64,000 nucleotides of DNA. Source: Bin55 sp965116055 (GTDB taxonomy: Bacteria > Pseudomonadota > Gammaproteobacteria > Pseudomonadales > Azotimanducaceae). Below the pieces are notes generated by a model. It was not told the origin of the DNA and did not search any database. It saw only the letters and a list, made by a program, of their open reading frames with translations. The stretch spans positions 1,798,001 to 1,862,000 of the forward strand of contig OZ220466.1 of the NCBI GenBank assembly GCA_965116055.1. Reading direction: 5' to 3'. The position numbers were made by a program, and so were the translations under genes. Below, piece by piece: positions 1 to 9,646 of this stretch. Numbering within the stretch: position 1 is the stretch's first letter; each line of letters begins with the position of its first letter.

Positions 1-611
1 CCATGCGCTGTCCGGGCTAACGAAGGCGAGAAATCAGCCGCTACGGTACGAGTTTCGAAGTCCATGTGTAAGGCGATAACGCCACCGCACGCCAGCGCTA
101 GGCTTATGCCACCTACCCATATCCCCGACTTCCAACGAATTCTCGGCCCGACAAGTCGATGGAGTAAAAATAACCAAATCGCAGCCACGGGAGTCAATAT
201 GTGGAGCCAATATACGATCGTCCGAGAGAATTCGTGCTTCAGCTCAAACCATGGTAAACCTCGCGTAAGTGCGATACCGCTCACGAAAAGCAACAGGATC
301 ATGACGAATAAGCCAAGACCTAGCCGTATAGCGATTCGATTCGGTCGAGTTAACGCGCGTCGTAAGTGCATCGCAACAAAAATCAATGTTGGTACGATCA
401 CGACGAGTCCCAGGACCAGGTGAACCAAAAACATCACCTGATAAAAGGTGTTTTCCACGAATTCACCCGTAACCCACTGGACAAAACTCACAACGCCTAG
501 ATAGACGGAGTCGACGACGAGTAGCGAGACAATCACCAGGACAACTGCGAGCAATCGCCGCATGCCATGAGTCATGACGGGTCGAGGGCGTCGAGAAAGA
601 GCGTCGGGCAT
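1..611 (-). CDS. Polytopic membrane protein with paired histidines, C-terminus cut by left edge
   Basis: A reading frame on the minus strand is open from an ATG at 611 to the window edge (about 203 codons seen). It encodes at least four hydrophobic segments: near residues 20-45, 55-82, 97-115 and 132-155, with a fifth at about 165-182. His137 and His151 lie in one segment as H-x13-H, the spacing used by haem b ligands in cytochrome b helices; His64 and His82 are in an earlier segment but 17 residues apart. After the last segment comes a hydrophilic stretch starting LHMDFETRT. I suspect a b-type cytochrome or the membrane anchor of a larger periplasmic redox protein. From memory, planctomycete TPR/multihaem proteins have a similar anchor, but the decisive downstream part is outside the window. 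It lies 48 bp downstream of the FAD oxidoreductase gene and may share its transcript. The start is uncertain; no clear ribosome site is seen. Confidence 0.6.
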   Translation of the reverse strand, partial: MPDALSRRPRPVMTHGMRRLLAVVLVIVSLLVVDSVYLGVVSFVQWVTGEFVENTFYQVMFLVHLVLGLVVIVPTLIFVAMHLRRALTRPNRIAIRLGLGLFVMILLLFVSGIALTRGLPWFELKHEFSRTIVYWLHILTPVAAIWLFLLHRLVGPRIRWKSGIWVGGISLALACGGVIALHMDFETRTVAADFSPSLARTAH

Positions 612-659
612 CAAGGTGCGCACATTAGCCGATGATCGAGTTTTTTATGCAGTGGATCT

Positions 660-1748
660 TCACTGACTGGCAATAAATCGATGGGGTGACAAGGAAGGCC
701 AACTCCCTTTGCAGCTAGGCTGCATCGTCAGCTCGACTAGACACCTACCCATCAAAGGCCCATACAAAATGCCTTTGCGACCTCCACCCGTGCCTATGAA
801 AGCATTTTTAAAGTGATTTACCCGACCAAGTATCAGTTCGCCATCAGGCGAGATCGGCCGAAGACAGGCAGTTTGTTTTTCGATAATAAAGTCGTCACTG
901 GAAGGAATTATTTTTCGTAAGACATCCTCAATAGCCTGACCTCCTTTTTTCGTAGGCAACTCGTCGAATTCCGCCATTTCTTCCGTTGTGCCCGCCCACA
1001 GCAAACCATCCGGCTTTGAACTCAGGTAATTGCCGTGGGTGGAGAACGAATGTTCAAAGGGGCGACCGGGATAGCGCAATCGAAGTATCTGACCTTTAAG
1101 AGGAGTGATCTCGACTTGCAAGCCTAGCCACGCGAATGCCCGCGTAGACCAAGGCCCCATTGCAAAAATAAAGTTGTCACCTTCAATGAGATCGCCATAC
1201 CGGGTCTTCACCCCCACAATTCGGTCGCCCCGTAATTCGAGATCAATTGCTTCTGTATGCAAATGTACAGGTTCTCCCATGTTGCATAGGGCACTTACGA
1301 GCGAATGTGCCGAAACCTCCGCGCTATTCGAAGTCATCAAACCACCGTGCGCCTCGCTCGAAATCCTCGTTTCGAGTTCTTTCAGCTCTCTACGGTCTAA
1401 CCACTTCATTGTTGCAGGGTTTTCACAAGCCTGTGCTTGAAGACCTTGAGCTTCGGCTTCATTCCAAGCAAGCGACACACTAGAACGCTGACGCCAAGTT
1501 GAAAGCTCGCGCTCACTAAGGCGCTCGTGAATGATTCGATGCTCTGAAAAACTCGCGCTTGCAAAACTCGACATCGCGGACGAAGTAGTTGATTCGAGCC
1601 TAGGATGCAGGCCACCGAAGGCAAATCCGGATGCATGTGCAGCAATGCTATCTCGCTCAATGAGCGTGCATGTTGCGCCGCTGTCTTGCGCATAAAAACA
1701 TACGGCAGCGCCGACGATGCCTCCACCTACGACAATAAGGTCGCTCAC
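660..1748 (-). CDS. DAO-family FAD-dependent oxidoreductase
   Basis: The 362-aa product begins with a Rossmann FAD-binding motif (GGGIVG, residues 8-13) followed by an acidic residue at the end of strand 2 (LIERD). It ends with the second FAD contact typical of the D-amino acid oxidase/DadA/glycine oxidase fold (GTGGGRKGI near residue 320). Length and layout match soluble members of that family, which oxidise amine or amino-acid substrates with FAD. The substrate cannot be read from the sequence: glycine, sarcosine or D-amino acids are all possible. The ATG at 1748 is chosen because it places the nucleotide-binding strand at residue 4, the usual position. The downstream membrane protein (from 611) could be an electron-transfer partner, which would make this a dehydrogenase; that is speculation. 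Confidence 0.85.
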   Translation of the reverse strand: MSDLIVVGGGIVGAAVCFYAQDSGATCTLIERDSIAAHASGFAFGGLHPRLESTTSSAMSSFASASFSEHRIIHERLSERELSTWRQRSSVSLAWNEAEAQGLQAQACENPATMKWLDRRELKELETRISSEAHGGLMTSNSAEVSAHSLVSALCNMGEPVHLHTEAIDLELRGDRIVGVKTRYGDLIEGDNFIFAMGPWSTRAFAWLGLQVEITPLKGQILRLRYPGRPFEHSFSTHGNYLSSKPDGLLWAGTTEEMAEFDELPTKKGGQAIEDVLRKIIPSSDDFIIEKQTACLRPISPDGELILGRVNHFKNAFIGTGGGRKGILYGPLMGRCLVELTMQPSCKGSWPSLSPHRFIASQ

Positions 1749-1850
1749 GGTGTGGGAGTCCTATACGACTGCGATTTCAAAAAGAACGGCCTTGATTGAC
1801 TGAGTTACCAGTGAAGGATTATCGAAAGGAGAGACCGAAACTACCAGTTC

Positions 1851-1886
1851 CACCATAAGCAATTCCTCAATATGCCACTTATGGTG
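1851..1886. promoter_or_regulatory. Inverted repeat in the amtB upstream region
   Basis: Two perfect 9-bp arms, CACCATAAG at 1851-1859 and CTTATGGTG at 1878-1886, are separated by 18 bp and lie about 60 bp before amtB. This could be an operator or an RNA hairpin in the leader. It does not match the NtrC site I know, and I found no sigma-54 -24/-12 pair, so nitrogen control is not demonstrated. Confidence 0.3.
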
Positions 1887-1946
1887 TTTAATAACTGTTA
1901 TCTGAGGGTAAATTACTCAGCATTTTCAGTCCGATAAGAGTTAGTC

Positions 1947-3302
1947 ATGAAGCATGGCAAAATCTTAAGTGTAGGTCTATTGCTTGTAGTGAATGCAACG
2001 GCCTACGGTGCTTCCGAAGGTGAAATTGCATTCACTTTCAACACATTTGCTTTCCTGCTCTGGGGCGCACTAGTCATGTGGATGTGTGCAGGCTTCACGA
2101 TGCTTGAAGCAGGTTCAGTGCGAACTAAGAATGCGTCCGTCATTTGTATGAAAAACATTGGGTTGTACTCCATTGCGGGTCTGATGTACTACATCATCGG
2201 ATACAACGTGATGTACGGGGATGGCAACGCGTGGTTTGGCGTATTCGAATTTGGTTTCCACTCGACCGAGGCAGAAGCGGCAGTATTCAATGGGGACGAG
2301 GGTGCAAGCATTGATACGGTACTTGATGATCAGAGTGCTAGCACGATGTCCGGTTGGTTCTTTCAAATGGTGTTCGTTGCGACGACTGCATCAATTATTT
2401 CAGGCACTTTGGCGGAGCGCGTACGCCTTAGTGCATTTTTTGCATTCATCGTGGTATTAACTGGTCTGCTCTATCCGATTATTGGCAAGTGGACATGGGG
2501 AGAAGGTTGGCTCTACGGGCTGGGCTTTGTCGACTTCGCAGGATCAACGATCGTCCACTCGACCGGCGGTTGGGCGGCTCTTGCTGGTACGCTGATCGTG
2601 GGTGCGAGAACGGGTAAATTCCGTAAAGACGGATCGGTCAAAGTAACCCCCCCATCAAACGTGCCGATAGTCACTCTAGGCGTGTTTATCTTGTGGCTCG
2701 GTTGGTTCGGATTCAACGGCGGCTCACAGTTGGCATTGGGATCCGGGTTTGATGCCATCTCGATGAGCGTCATCCTTGTCAATACGAATCTAGCTGCAGC
2801 GGCAGGCTGCCTTATTGCCATTGCGATTTCACGTCCGATACTCGGTCGACTAGATCTATTTGCTGCGCTCAATGGAGCCATTGGGGGATTGGTGGCCATT
2901 ACGGCGGCGCCGAATTTCGTCGATCATGTATGGGCAATTCCCGTGGGCGCTATCGGCGGCGCCATCTGCGTTTGCGGAATGCGTTTACTTGAAGCGCTCA
3001 AAATAGATGATGTCGTCGGAGCCATACCGGCTCATTTATTTGCGGGGATTTGGGGGACACTTGCCGCGACGTTTACCGTAGGGGCAGATTTCTTTACCCA
3101 GTTGATCGGCATCGGCGCGATTGGCATCGCGGTTTTCAGTGTGTCCTTGTTATTGTGGTGGCTCATTGATCTTGCACTTAGCGCGCGAGTTTCGGCGCAG
3201 GTTGAAGAGCTTGGCCAAGACGTAGCCGAACTGGGCATTGAGGCCTATCCGGAGTTCGTCCTGTTGCCTGAGGAAGACACAGCTGCCGAGATGAAGCAAT
3301 AA
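1947..3302 (+). CDS. amtB: Ammonium transporter
   Basis: This 451-aa inner-membrane protein has a cleavable-looking signal segment (ending ATAYGAS) followed by about eleven membrane helices, the usual AmtB build. The conserved pore residues are present: Asp196 and His204 in DFAGSTIVHSTGG, eight residues apart as in E. coli Asp160/His168, and the second pore histidine His363 in PAHLFAGIWG. It conducts ammonium/ammonia at low external nitrogen. The short cytoplasmic tail is acidic. In many bacteria glnK is adjacent; it is not seen here, as the gene stands alone and converges on a lipoprotein gene with one base between them. An inverted repeat lies upstream, but nitrogen regulation cannot be shown from the sequence. 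Confidence 0.95.
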   Translation: MKHGKILSVGLLLVVNATAYGASEGEIAFTFNTFAFLLWGALVMWMCAGFTMLEAGSVRTKNASVICMKNIGLYSIAGLMYYIIGYNVMYGDGNAWFGVFEFGFHSTEAEAAVFNGDEGASIDTVLDDQSASTMSGWFFQMVFVATTASIISGTLAERVRLSAFFAFIVVLTGLLYPIIGKWTWGEGWLYGLGFVDFAGSTIVHSTGGWAALAGTLIVGARTGKFRKDGSVKVTPPSNVPIVTLGVFILWLGWFGFNGGSQLALGSGFDAISMSVILVNTNLAAAAGCLIAIAISRPILGRLDLFAALNGAIGGLVAITAAPNFVDHVWAIPVGAIGGAICVCGMRLLEALKIDDVVGAIPAHLFAGIWGTLAATFTVGADFFTQLIGIGAIGIAVFSVSLLLWWLIDLALSARVSAQVEELGQDVAELGIEAYPEFVLLPEEDTAAEMKQ

Positions 3303-3303
3303 G

Positions 3304-5001
3304 CTAATCGTCGCGAAGAACATGATCGTCGTTCCGGGTAATCACGGAACGGCGATTGAGCCTCAATGCTTGAATCTCCTGAACCGCGCCATCCGACCAT
3401 CGCACCGTCGTGCGTAGGACGACGGGAGCGGCGTGAAATGTCATATGAATCGTGCTTGAATTGGCAGCTAGATAACTGCCGCCAACTTGGACTTCGCCGC
3501 GATAGAAGCCAAGATCAGTATCTAATAGAAGCTGGGCGTTCAAATCGGGACTACCAGATGGGTTGTGCAAATCAACGCTTAGCCAGGTGCCAGTTCCATT
3601 GGTGAGATTGTGAAGCACGTAGGCAGGTGCATCGCGATTTACAACAACTAAGTCAACTGCGCCGTCGTCATCAAGGTCGCCGGCAGCGACACCACGGCTT
3701 GTGTGTATCAAGGTTTGTGTGTGCACATTAGCAGGGGGTACAAACTCGAACTGAGCGTTCCTGCTGCCTCGAAAAAGCGTGTTGGGTTCAGCGTAAGGAT
3801 CGTCTGTCGCTGATTCAGTCGAAAAGGTGACACGTCCGTTCCCTTCATAAAAATCAAGACGGCCATCATGATTGAAATCTACCAGTGCGATGCCAAATCG
3901 AGTGTAGCTTCTGCTAAATCGGGTCAACCCAACTTGGGCCGCAGCGTCAGTGAAATAATCGCCGTCATTTCGATAGTAAGAGTCCGTCTCGCCCTGAATG
4001 TTGACTACGATGATGTCAACATCTGTGTCCTGGTCAACATCGCGAGCCACGACGCCCATACCTGCTTTCGCGATACCGTGGTCGTCAATTGCCGCATTGC
4101 GTGCAAACGCTTCGTTGCTGAACGTGAAGTCACCTTGATTGATCCACAAATGATTAGGGGTCTTGTCATTCGCGACGTAAATATCAAGTAAACCATCGCC
4201 ATTGACATCGGACACAACCACCCCAAGACCATTGCCCCGACTTGATGCAATTCCCGAATGGAGTGTAACATCGATAAATGTGCCATCGCCGTTATTCCGG
4301 TATAAGGTATCTGGCGTTGGTTTGTCATAGTTGCCCGGGTCGCAGTAATTTCGCGCTCCCGTGCCGTAGTCGTAACACGCACGCTCCGACGTAATGTCCC
4401 AATGCACGTAGTTGACGACAAATAGATCTAAATAACCATCTGCATCAAAATCACCGAATACCGATGCTGTGCTAAACCCATCCACGAAAACTTGTGCTTG
4501 TGCGGTTACATCGGCAAATCTGCCGTCTCCTACATTACGAAAAAGCCGGTTCTTGCCAACATTCGTTACATACACGTCAACCAGTCCATCCTTATCGTAA
4601 TCGCCTGTCGCTACACCCATGCCGTAGCCAGTGTCCTCCAATCCCGTAGATTCCGCTAAGGTAAATAAACCAGTGCCGTCGTTGAGATACAGCTGATTGC
4701 CTCTTCGATCATTTGCCGTGAACTGACCGCCCGATTGCACGAAATAGACGTCTAAATCACCATCGTTTTCTACATCAAACAAGGCGACGCCGCTGCCCAT
4801 GATCTCCGGCAATAGGAATGCATCGGAGGCGCCGGAAATGTGCCGAAAGTTAACGCCAATGTCGTCGGCAATATCGGAAAACCATGGCCTCGTTGCGTCG
4901 ATTCGAGCATCGTCCGAACCGCATCCAATTAAGGCAAACGAGAAACAGAGTGCGCAGAACTCAAGGCGTACGCTAGTTAATAACTTACTAGATTCCACCA
5001 A
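3304..5001 (-). CDS. CRTAC1-type FG-GAP/ASPIC lipoprotein
   Basis: The 565-aa product has a lipoprotein signal (ALIG followed by Cys27). At least seven FG-GAP/VCBS blades follow, each with an acidic calcium-type loop such as DVENDGDLD, DYDKDGLVD, DFDADGYLD and DLDDDGAVD, predicting a beta-propeller. The C-terminal ~90 residues (RWSDGAVQEIQ region) match the ASPIC/UnbV domain, the combination known as the CRTAC1 family. The biochemical role of bacterial members is unknown to me; surface adhesion or glycan binding are usual guesses. The residue after the lipid Cys is Gly, which by the E. coli sorting rule would favour the outer membrane. It overlaps the upstream TPR gene by 14 bp and is the last of three co-directional lipoprotein genes. 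Confidence 0.88.
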   Translation of the reverse strand: MVESSKLLTSVRLEFCALCFSFALIGCGSDDARIDATRPWFSDIADDIGVNFRHISGASDAFLLPEIMGSGVALFDVENDGDLDVYFVQSGGQFTANDRRGNQLYLNDGTGLFTLAESTGLEDTGYGMGVATGDYDKDGLVDVYVTNVGKNRLFRNVGDGRFADVTAQAQVFVDGFSTASVFGDFDADGYLDLFVVNYVHWDITSERACYDYGTGARNYCDPGNYDKPTPDTLYRNNGDGTFIDVTLHSGIASSRGNGLGVVVSDVNGDGLLDIYVANDKTPNHLWINQGDFTFSNEAFARNAAIDDHGIAKAGMGVVARDVDQDTDVDIIVVNIQGETDSYYRNDGDYFTDAAAQVGLTRFSRSYTRFGIALVDFNHDGRLDFYEGNGRVTFSTESATDDPYAEPNTLFRGSRNAQFEFVPPANVHTQTLIHTSRGVAAGDLDDDGAVDLVVVNRDAPAYVLHNLTNGTGTWLSVDLHNPSGSPDLNAQLLLDTDLGFYRGEVQVGGSYLAANSSTIHMTFHAAPVVLRTTVRWSDGAVQEIQALRLNRRSVITRNDDHVLRDD

Positions 5002-6337
5002 TCTGTGTGCAATCAGTTACGGCAAGCTGACTGAGAAAATCCACGCCTTGTAATTCCTGCAGTCGTTGAAGTTGGTTTAATGCCGCGTCGAAGGTAGGAT
5101 CAAGTTCGAGTGCGCGGCTAAGGTGACACCCTACGCTTTTCCAATCCTTGAATTCAGCGTGGGCATTTGCTAAATAAAAGTGAGTTGCACTAGTCTTCTC
5201 GATCGCAAGCGCATCTTGTAGCATGGCGATCGCTTTTGCGAAGTCGCCTTGTTGTGCTAGCAGGATACCCCGCTGTTGCAATGCCCATGCGTTTCGCGGC
5301 TCTCTGGTTAGGACAGAGTCTAGCAATTTAGATGCCGATCGAAGATTGCCTTGGTCCATTTCAAGTTCTGCTAGTCCTACAGTGAAAATCGACTGATCTG
5401 GCCACCTCGCGTGCGACGCTTCAAGTAGTGTTCGAAGCAAAGAAAGATTGTTTCTTAATCTCACACTATGAACTTTCGCGATGGTTACCCGCTCGCTGTG
5501 GGGATGTTTCTCGTAAAGTGCATCAATCACAGCGAACGCCTGTGAGCTTTGCTGTGAGTGCTGAAGCAAGGTACGGAACCGTGTTAATTCTGCGCTAATG
5601 CTCACCTCGAATGAGCGCTTTTCATCGCTCCATGGGTCCCGGAAGCCGACTTCACCGGGAGATATACCAAGAGGTGGTATGTGATTGGCGTCGACTAAAC
5701 CAAGTCTTGTATTTGCTTGATATTGCAAATGATCTATTTGAGGATGCGATAGGGTCGCTGCAAGTTTTTGAAGAAGATCTAACGCTTCTTCATTTGCTCC
5801 TGCGCGCAGTGCGACCTTCGCCAATCCAACGACGCCTGCATTTGATGCGTCTATCTTGACCGCGGTTTGGAAAGCTTGTTTTGCTTGCCGCAGATCATTG
5901 AGCTCAAGATGCCATCGCCCTTTCCAGATCCAACCTGCGCTGTAATTTGGTTCAATATCCAATGCTTGTTCGATCATTGCCAGTGAACGTTCGAATTGAC
6001 CCTGACTTGCTAATACAAGTGATTGAAAGTACGGCCACCAAGGGTTCGATGGATCTATCTTTGTCGCATGTTCGTAACCGACGAGTGCGGCATCTGGATA
6101 GCCGTTCATCTCATAGGCGATAGCCAATTCACCGATCGCCTGAGCGTTTGCCAGGTCACGCTTCGCGTTGTTTTGCTGTTGGACTAGAAATTCTCGAACC
6201 TCTGAATCTACTGACGAAAGATCAATTGCGAACATTGGCGAAATATCTGTAGCTTTTTCACCAACAGAGCCTTGATCGCATGCAAGCGCGCTAATGAACG
6301 CAACGATTGACACACAGAGCGCGCGTGTAAACCCCAT
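4988..6337 (-). CDS. TPR lipoprotein
   Basis: The 449-aa product starts with a lipoprotein signal (SALA followed by Cys20). The remainder is largely helical with tetratricopeptide-like units recognisable by alternating small and aromatic residues, for example around residues 65-165 (IGELAIAYEMNGYPDAA, WPYFQSLVLASQG) and again at about 330-430 (NAWALQQRGILLAQQGDFA). Such proteins act as protein-binding scaffolds. The residue after Cys20 is Asp, which in E. coli retains lipoproteins in the inner membrane, unlike its two neighbours. It lies 15 bp downstream of the 1097-aa gene and overlaps the CRTAC1 gene by 14 bp, so the three are very likely one operon. No enzyme motif is visible. Confidence 0.82.
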   Translation of the reverse strand: MGFTRALCVSIVAFISALACDQGSVGEKATDISPMFAIDLSSVDSEVREFLVQQQNNAKRDLANAQAIGELAIAYEMNGYPDAALVGYEHATKIDPSNPWWPYFQSLVLASQGQFERSLAMIEQALDIEPNYSAGWIWKGRWHLELNDLRQAKQAFQTAVKIDASNAGVVGLAKVALRAGANEEALDLLQKLAATLSHPQIDHLQYQANTRLGLVDANHIPPLGISPGEVGFRDPWSDEKRSFEVSISAELTRFRTLLQHSQQSSQAFAVIDALYEKHPHSERVTIAKVHSVRLRNNLSLLRTLLEASHARWPDQSIFTVGLAELEMDQGNLRSASKLLDSVLTREPRNAWALQQRGILLAQQGDFAKAIAMLQDALAIEKTSATHFYLANAHAEFKDWKSVGCHLSRALELDPTFDAALNQLQRLQELQGVDFLSQLAVTDCTQIGGI

Positions 6338-6352
6338 AAAAGGTATAGTCGA

Positions 6353-9300
6353 TTACTGTGGGGTAGGAAGTCCGTCTTGAAAGCGGAGGTTGTGTTTAGA
6401 GTGAAGTGCATGACGTCTTTGCAGTTGTGCTGCATCGACATCGCTTAACGCAGGTATGGGTTCTACTCTATCGCCAGTTTGCGTATATAGATCCATATCC
6501 TTTGCCCAACCACGAAAATCTAATGCATAATAGCGGCGAAATCCAGGTTTTGGAGCCGGCGGTACTTCGAATTCAAGATGGATTTCCTCCCCACTGCCAA
6601 TGATCGCAACCGTGCTGTCCGTTTCTTCAACCAATGCTTTGGCATCTCCCATCGTGGTATAGAAGCCAGTGGCGAATTTGGCATCCCAATACGGTAACCG
6701 GTTATCATAATCGTAGTAAGGCGTTCGTTGTGGGCCAGTCGTCCGCCGTGCGAATCCAGGCGCGCGAACGATTGCCCTGGACAATGCTGTCCTACCCTCA
6801 TTTAAGTCAGCTGGCGTCGCCTCTCGAACGATTCGAATTCGGTCCCAATAGAGCTCAAGATTGGTGCGTAAGCGCAATGCCTTGACGCCCTCAGGTAGTT
6901 CGGGAAGCCGGAGCGCCATTTGTCGTGGCATACCAGCCGGAAACCCAAATTGCTCGGCGACGAGATGCCAATTGCCATTGCCGTCTTGCGCTTCAAGCGT
7001 AGGCGCTTTGTATGGAGTCGCGGCTTGATAGGCGGCAAAAGATGTTTGGGAATAGGGGAACTCAACCCAGCCCTCGGCAACTAATACGGCGTTGGTTCTT
7101 GGTAGTATCTCGCTGAATTCCATGGTTAGGGTGTACTCTTCAGCCACGAGCCCAATAAATCGCTGGTCCACCGGTCCCGGATCAACTGCAATTCGATCAA
7201 GTTCACTTAATTCATTCGTGACATCTGCGTCAAGTTGCGTATAGGCTTGATGAGGCGTATGAACCTCCTCGAAATAAATCGGTTCTCCTGTTGGCTGTGG
7301 GCTCTGCACATGGAGCCGCTCATCTAACGCCATAGACCAAATTTCTGGTATATCAAAGTACAGGAGTCCTGCTGAGTCGAGATACAAAACCTCTTCCATA
7401 GGTTCACCGATTTTGATTTCGAACTTGTCTTGTCTAGGCTGAAGAAATCCCTCCGGCAGTAACAATCGTTCATAGGGTCGAACTGGAGTCGTCGCATCTG
7501 GCTCGCTGAAATAACCAAGAGCCGCAACGCCAAGCACATCGCTCACGAATTCATACTTTTTGCCGTTCCAAGCGAACACGACTGGACAGCTGGCAAGCTG
7601 ACGCTGAATTTCTTCGATCCGGTGTAGTTCGCCGAAATTGAGTGCGATTTCAGTTTGACTGACACCGTCTGACCAAAGCAACTCGATATAGTCTGCAGAA
7701 CTAGCGCCACCTGAACCGAAACTTAACGGCATGAGACTCTGCGAGACACCAGAATGTTGGCTAAAGTTGCTGGCTAGACTCCAGCGAGTGTCTGCTCGAA
7801 GCTTGATATAGGTACCGATTCCAGATGCGTTCGAACGCATTTGATCTGCACTCGTTTTTCCGCTTAGGGCGATTGCGAGAAAGTTATACCTACCTGGACC
7901 TGGCGGATAGAAGTAGGTATCGCTCTTCGTAGCTGCGACTACACCTGGACCAGTGCTTGCACTGGTGTAAACTGGGGTGGCGGCAATAAGGTTGTCGAGC
8001 TCGACCTGAGCAAGAATGGTCGAACTTGATGGATCAGTAACCATGAATCCTTGAAGATGTGCGATGAATAGGTCGGTGCGGCCATCGCCGTCGAAGTCCT
8101 GTGCATCAAGTGCGATGACATCGCTAACGTGCAGATCTAAAGGGGTCTTAATCCAAGCCGGTTCGCCGTAAACCCATCGATAAAAGTTCCCATCGCTTTG
8201 TGCAGCATATAGCTCGATCCGTCCGTCTAAATCGCCGTCAAAGCCGGTGATCGCAACAACATCCTCGTCGTGCAAGCCCGCTAAGGCTGGATAGTCGGTG
8301 TATCGCCACGTCAATTCGTTCTGCAGTACGAGATTGTTCGCGTTTCTGCCGAGTATGACCAGATCGACATCGCGATCTCGGTTCAGATCCTCGGCGAATA
8401 CTTGTTGTACCGCAGGTTCGCTCCATGTCGGATGTTCTAGCTCTAAAAAGGGAATGAATTTTCCAGCCAGATTGTTGTGGTAAATTTTTAATCCGTCATT
8501 CCTCACGCCAACGATATCCAAATCACCGTCGTGATCCACATCAATAACTCGCAACGATTGACAAGAAGTCGAATCAATCGTCTCTTTGCTCTGGATGGTT
8601 AGTCCGGAGAGCATCGACATGGTCATGCCGTCGTCGGCACAGGTTAGAAGCTCAGTTGAACCATTGTTGTTCATATCTCCCCATGCGCTGGCAGAATGGG
8701 CGTCAATTGAGTTGGTCGTTTCTGATACGGTGAAGCCTTTTTTGCTCCCTATGGCGGTAACCGTATGTGTGCCATTACTTAGTAGCAGATCCCACTGGCC
8801 GTCCTGATTCATATCGAAACTTGATATGGAACTAAATGCTTTTTCGCTCGTATCAAACTTAGTTGGTTCAGCGAACAACGGCCCTGGCGGTTTTTTACTG
8901 CGGCTTGTTATGTTCGCAATAACCGATTTCGCTTCCGCTTTCGGACCCATCTGCTTATAAGAAAACCCTGCTGATACGCTCAGTGGGTTATGCTCAAATG
9001 CTTGGTACTGCTCAATTAACGATGTCGTTCGCTCAAGATCGCCAAGTCGCCGTGATGCGGTTGCTGCCGCCCAATAGGCACTACGTATCGCATCGTTAAG
9101 TTCAAGAGTTTTAAGAAGCCACGTCTGGGCGTCTTTGTAGCTACCATCTTGAAGATGTGCTTGACCAAGAAAATAGGCTGCAAAGGCGTCATTTGGATCG
9201 AGTACAACCACCTGTTCAAGAAATTCAATGGCTTCTGCAGTTTGTCCAAGATAGAGATTGACGATGCCGGATGTATACAGGGCACGAGTATTGGCTGGAT

Positions 9301-9646
9301 TTATCTCCAGAACAGATTGAAGTATCTCAAGCGTGCGGAGTTCATCATCTGGATTTTGACGATTTAGAGTCGCTATGGCTAAATTCACCAGACCGACTTC
9401 CCAGGTTGGGGATTGAGCTACAACCTCAGTAAAGTCCTTGTGCGCTGCAGCGTATTGAAACTGCCCCATCTTCGAAACACCGCGGTCATTGAGTTCGATA
9501 GTGTCAGGAGAAACAGCTTTTGGATCTTCGGCGCAGCTGGCCAGGATGAGGCAACACATTGCGATGGGAAGGGCGACGTGACTTGGTTTTAGGAGCCAAG
9601 CGCCTAGTTCTGTCATTTTTAATTTGGATGAATCATTGTGTGACAA
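6353..9646 (-). CDS. Large TPR plus FG-GAP plus ASPIC lipoprotein
   Basis: This 1097-aa protein is a fusion. A lipoprotein signal (LILAS then Cys38) leads into about five TPR units (residues ~50-230). Then come FG-GAP/VCBS-type blades with acidic loops (DMNQDGQWD, DVDHDGDLD, DLNRDRDVD, DFDGDGRTD; residues ~275-560) and an ASPIC/UnbV-like segment (~600-690). It ends in a long C-terminal region of about 400 residues beginning at CPVVFAWNGKKYEFVSDVLG. I recognise that last segment as one that accompanies ASPIC in large proteins of this kind, without a known function. The residue after Cys38 is Ala, consistent with outer-membrane sorting. It is the first gene of the lipoprotein trio, with a 474-bp non-coding region upstream. 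A second in-frame Met at residue 11 could be the true start; neither has a strong ribosome site. Confidence 0.85.
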   Translation of the reverse strand: MSHNDSSKLKMTELGAWLLKPSHVALPIAMCCLILASCAEDPKAVSPDTIELNDRGVSKMGQFQYAAAHKDFTEVVAQSPTWEVGLVNLAIATLNRQNPDDELRTLEILQSVLEINPANTRALYTSGIVNLYLGQTAEAIEFLEQVVVLDPNDAFAAYFLGQAHLQDGSYKDAQTWLLKTLELNDAIRSAYWAAATASRRLGDLERTTSLIEQYQAFEHNPLSVSAGFSYKQMGPKAEAKSVIANITSRSKKPPGPLFAEPTKFDTSEKAFSSISSFDMNQDGQWDLLLSNGTHTVTAIGSKKGFTVSETTNSIDAHSASAWGDMNNNGSTELLTCADDGMTMSMLSGLTIQSKETIDSTSCQSLRVIDVDHDGDLDIVGVRNDGLKIYHNNLAGKFIPFLELEHPTWSEPAVQQVFAEDLNRDRDVDLVILGRNANNLVLQNELTWRYTDYPALAGLHDEDVVAITGFDGDLDGRIELYAAQSDGNFYRWVYGEPAWIKTPLDLHVSDVIALDAQDFDGDGRTDLFIAHLQGFMVTDPSSSTILAQVELDNLIAATPVYTSASTGPGVVAATKSDTYFYPPGPGRYNFLAIALSGKTSADQMRSNASGIGTYIKLRADTRWSLASNFSQHSGVSQSLMPLSFGSGGASSADYIELLWSDGVSQTEIALNFGELHRIEEIQRQLASCPVVFAWNGKKYEFVSDVLGVAALGYFSEPDATTPVRPYERLLLPEGFLQPRQDKFEIKIGEPMEEVLYLDSAGLLYFDIPEIWSMALDERLHVQSPQPTGEPIYFEEVHTPHQAYTQLDADVTNELSELDRIAVDPGPVDQRFIGLVAEEYTLTMEFSEILPRTNAVLVAEGWVEFPYSQTSFAAYQAATPYKAPTLEAQDGNGNWHLVAEQFGFPAGMPRQMALRLPELPEGVKALRLRTNLELYWDRIRIVREATPADLNEGRTALSRAIVRAPGFARRTTGPQRTPYYDYDNRLPYWDAKFATGFYTTMGDAKALVEETDSTVAIIGSGEEIHLEFEVPPAPKPGFRRYYALDFRGWAKDMDLYTQTGDRVEPIPALSDVDAAQLQRRHALHSKHNLRFQDGLPTPQ

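Noticed and set aside
64..423. 119-codon rightward frame at the left edge
   Set aside because: It is antisense to a long membrane-protein frame on the minus strand with a clear hydrophobic pattern; its own product looks random.
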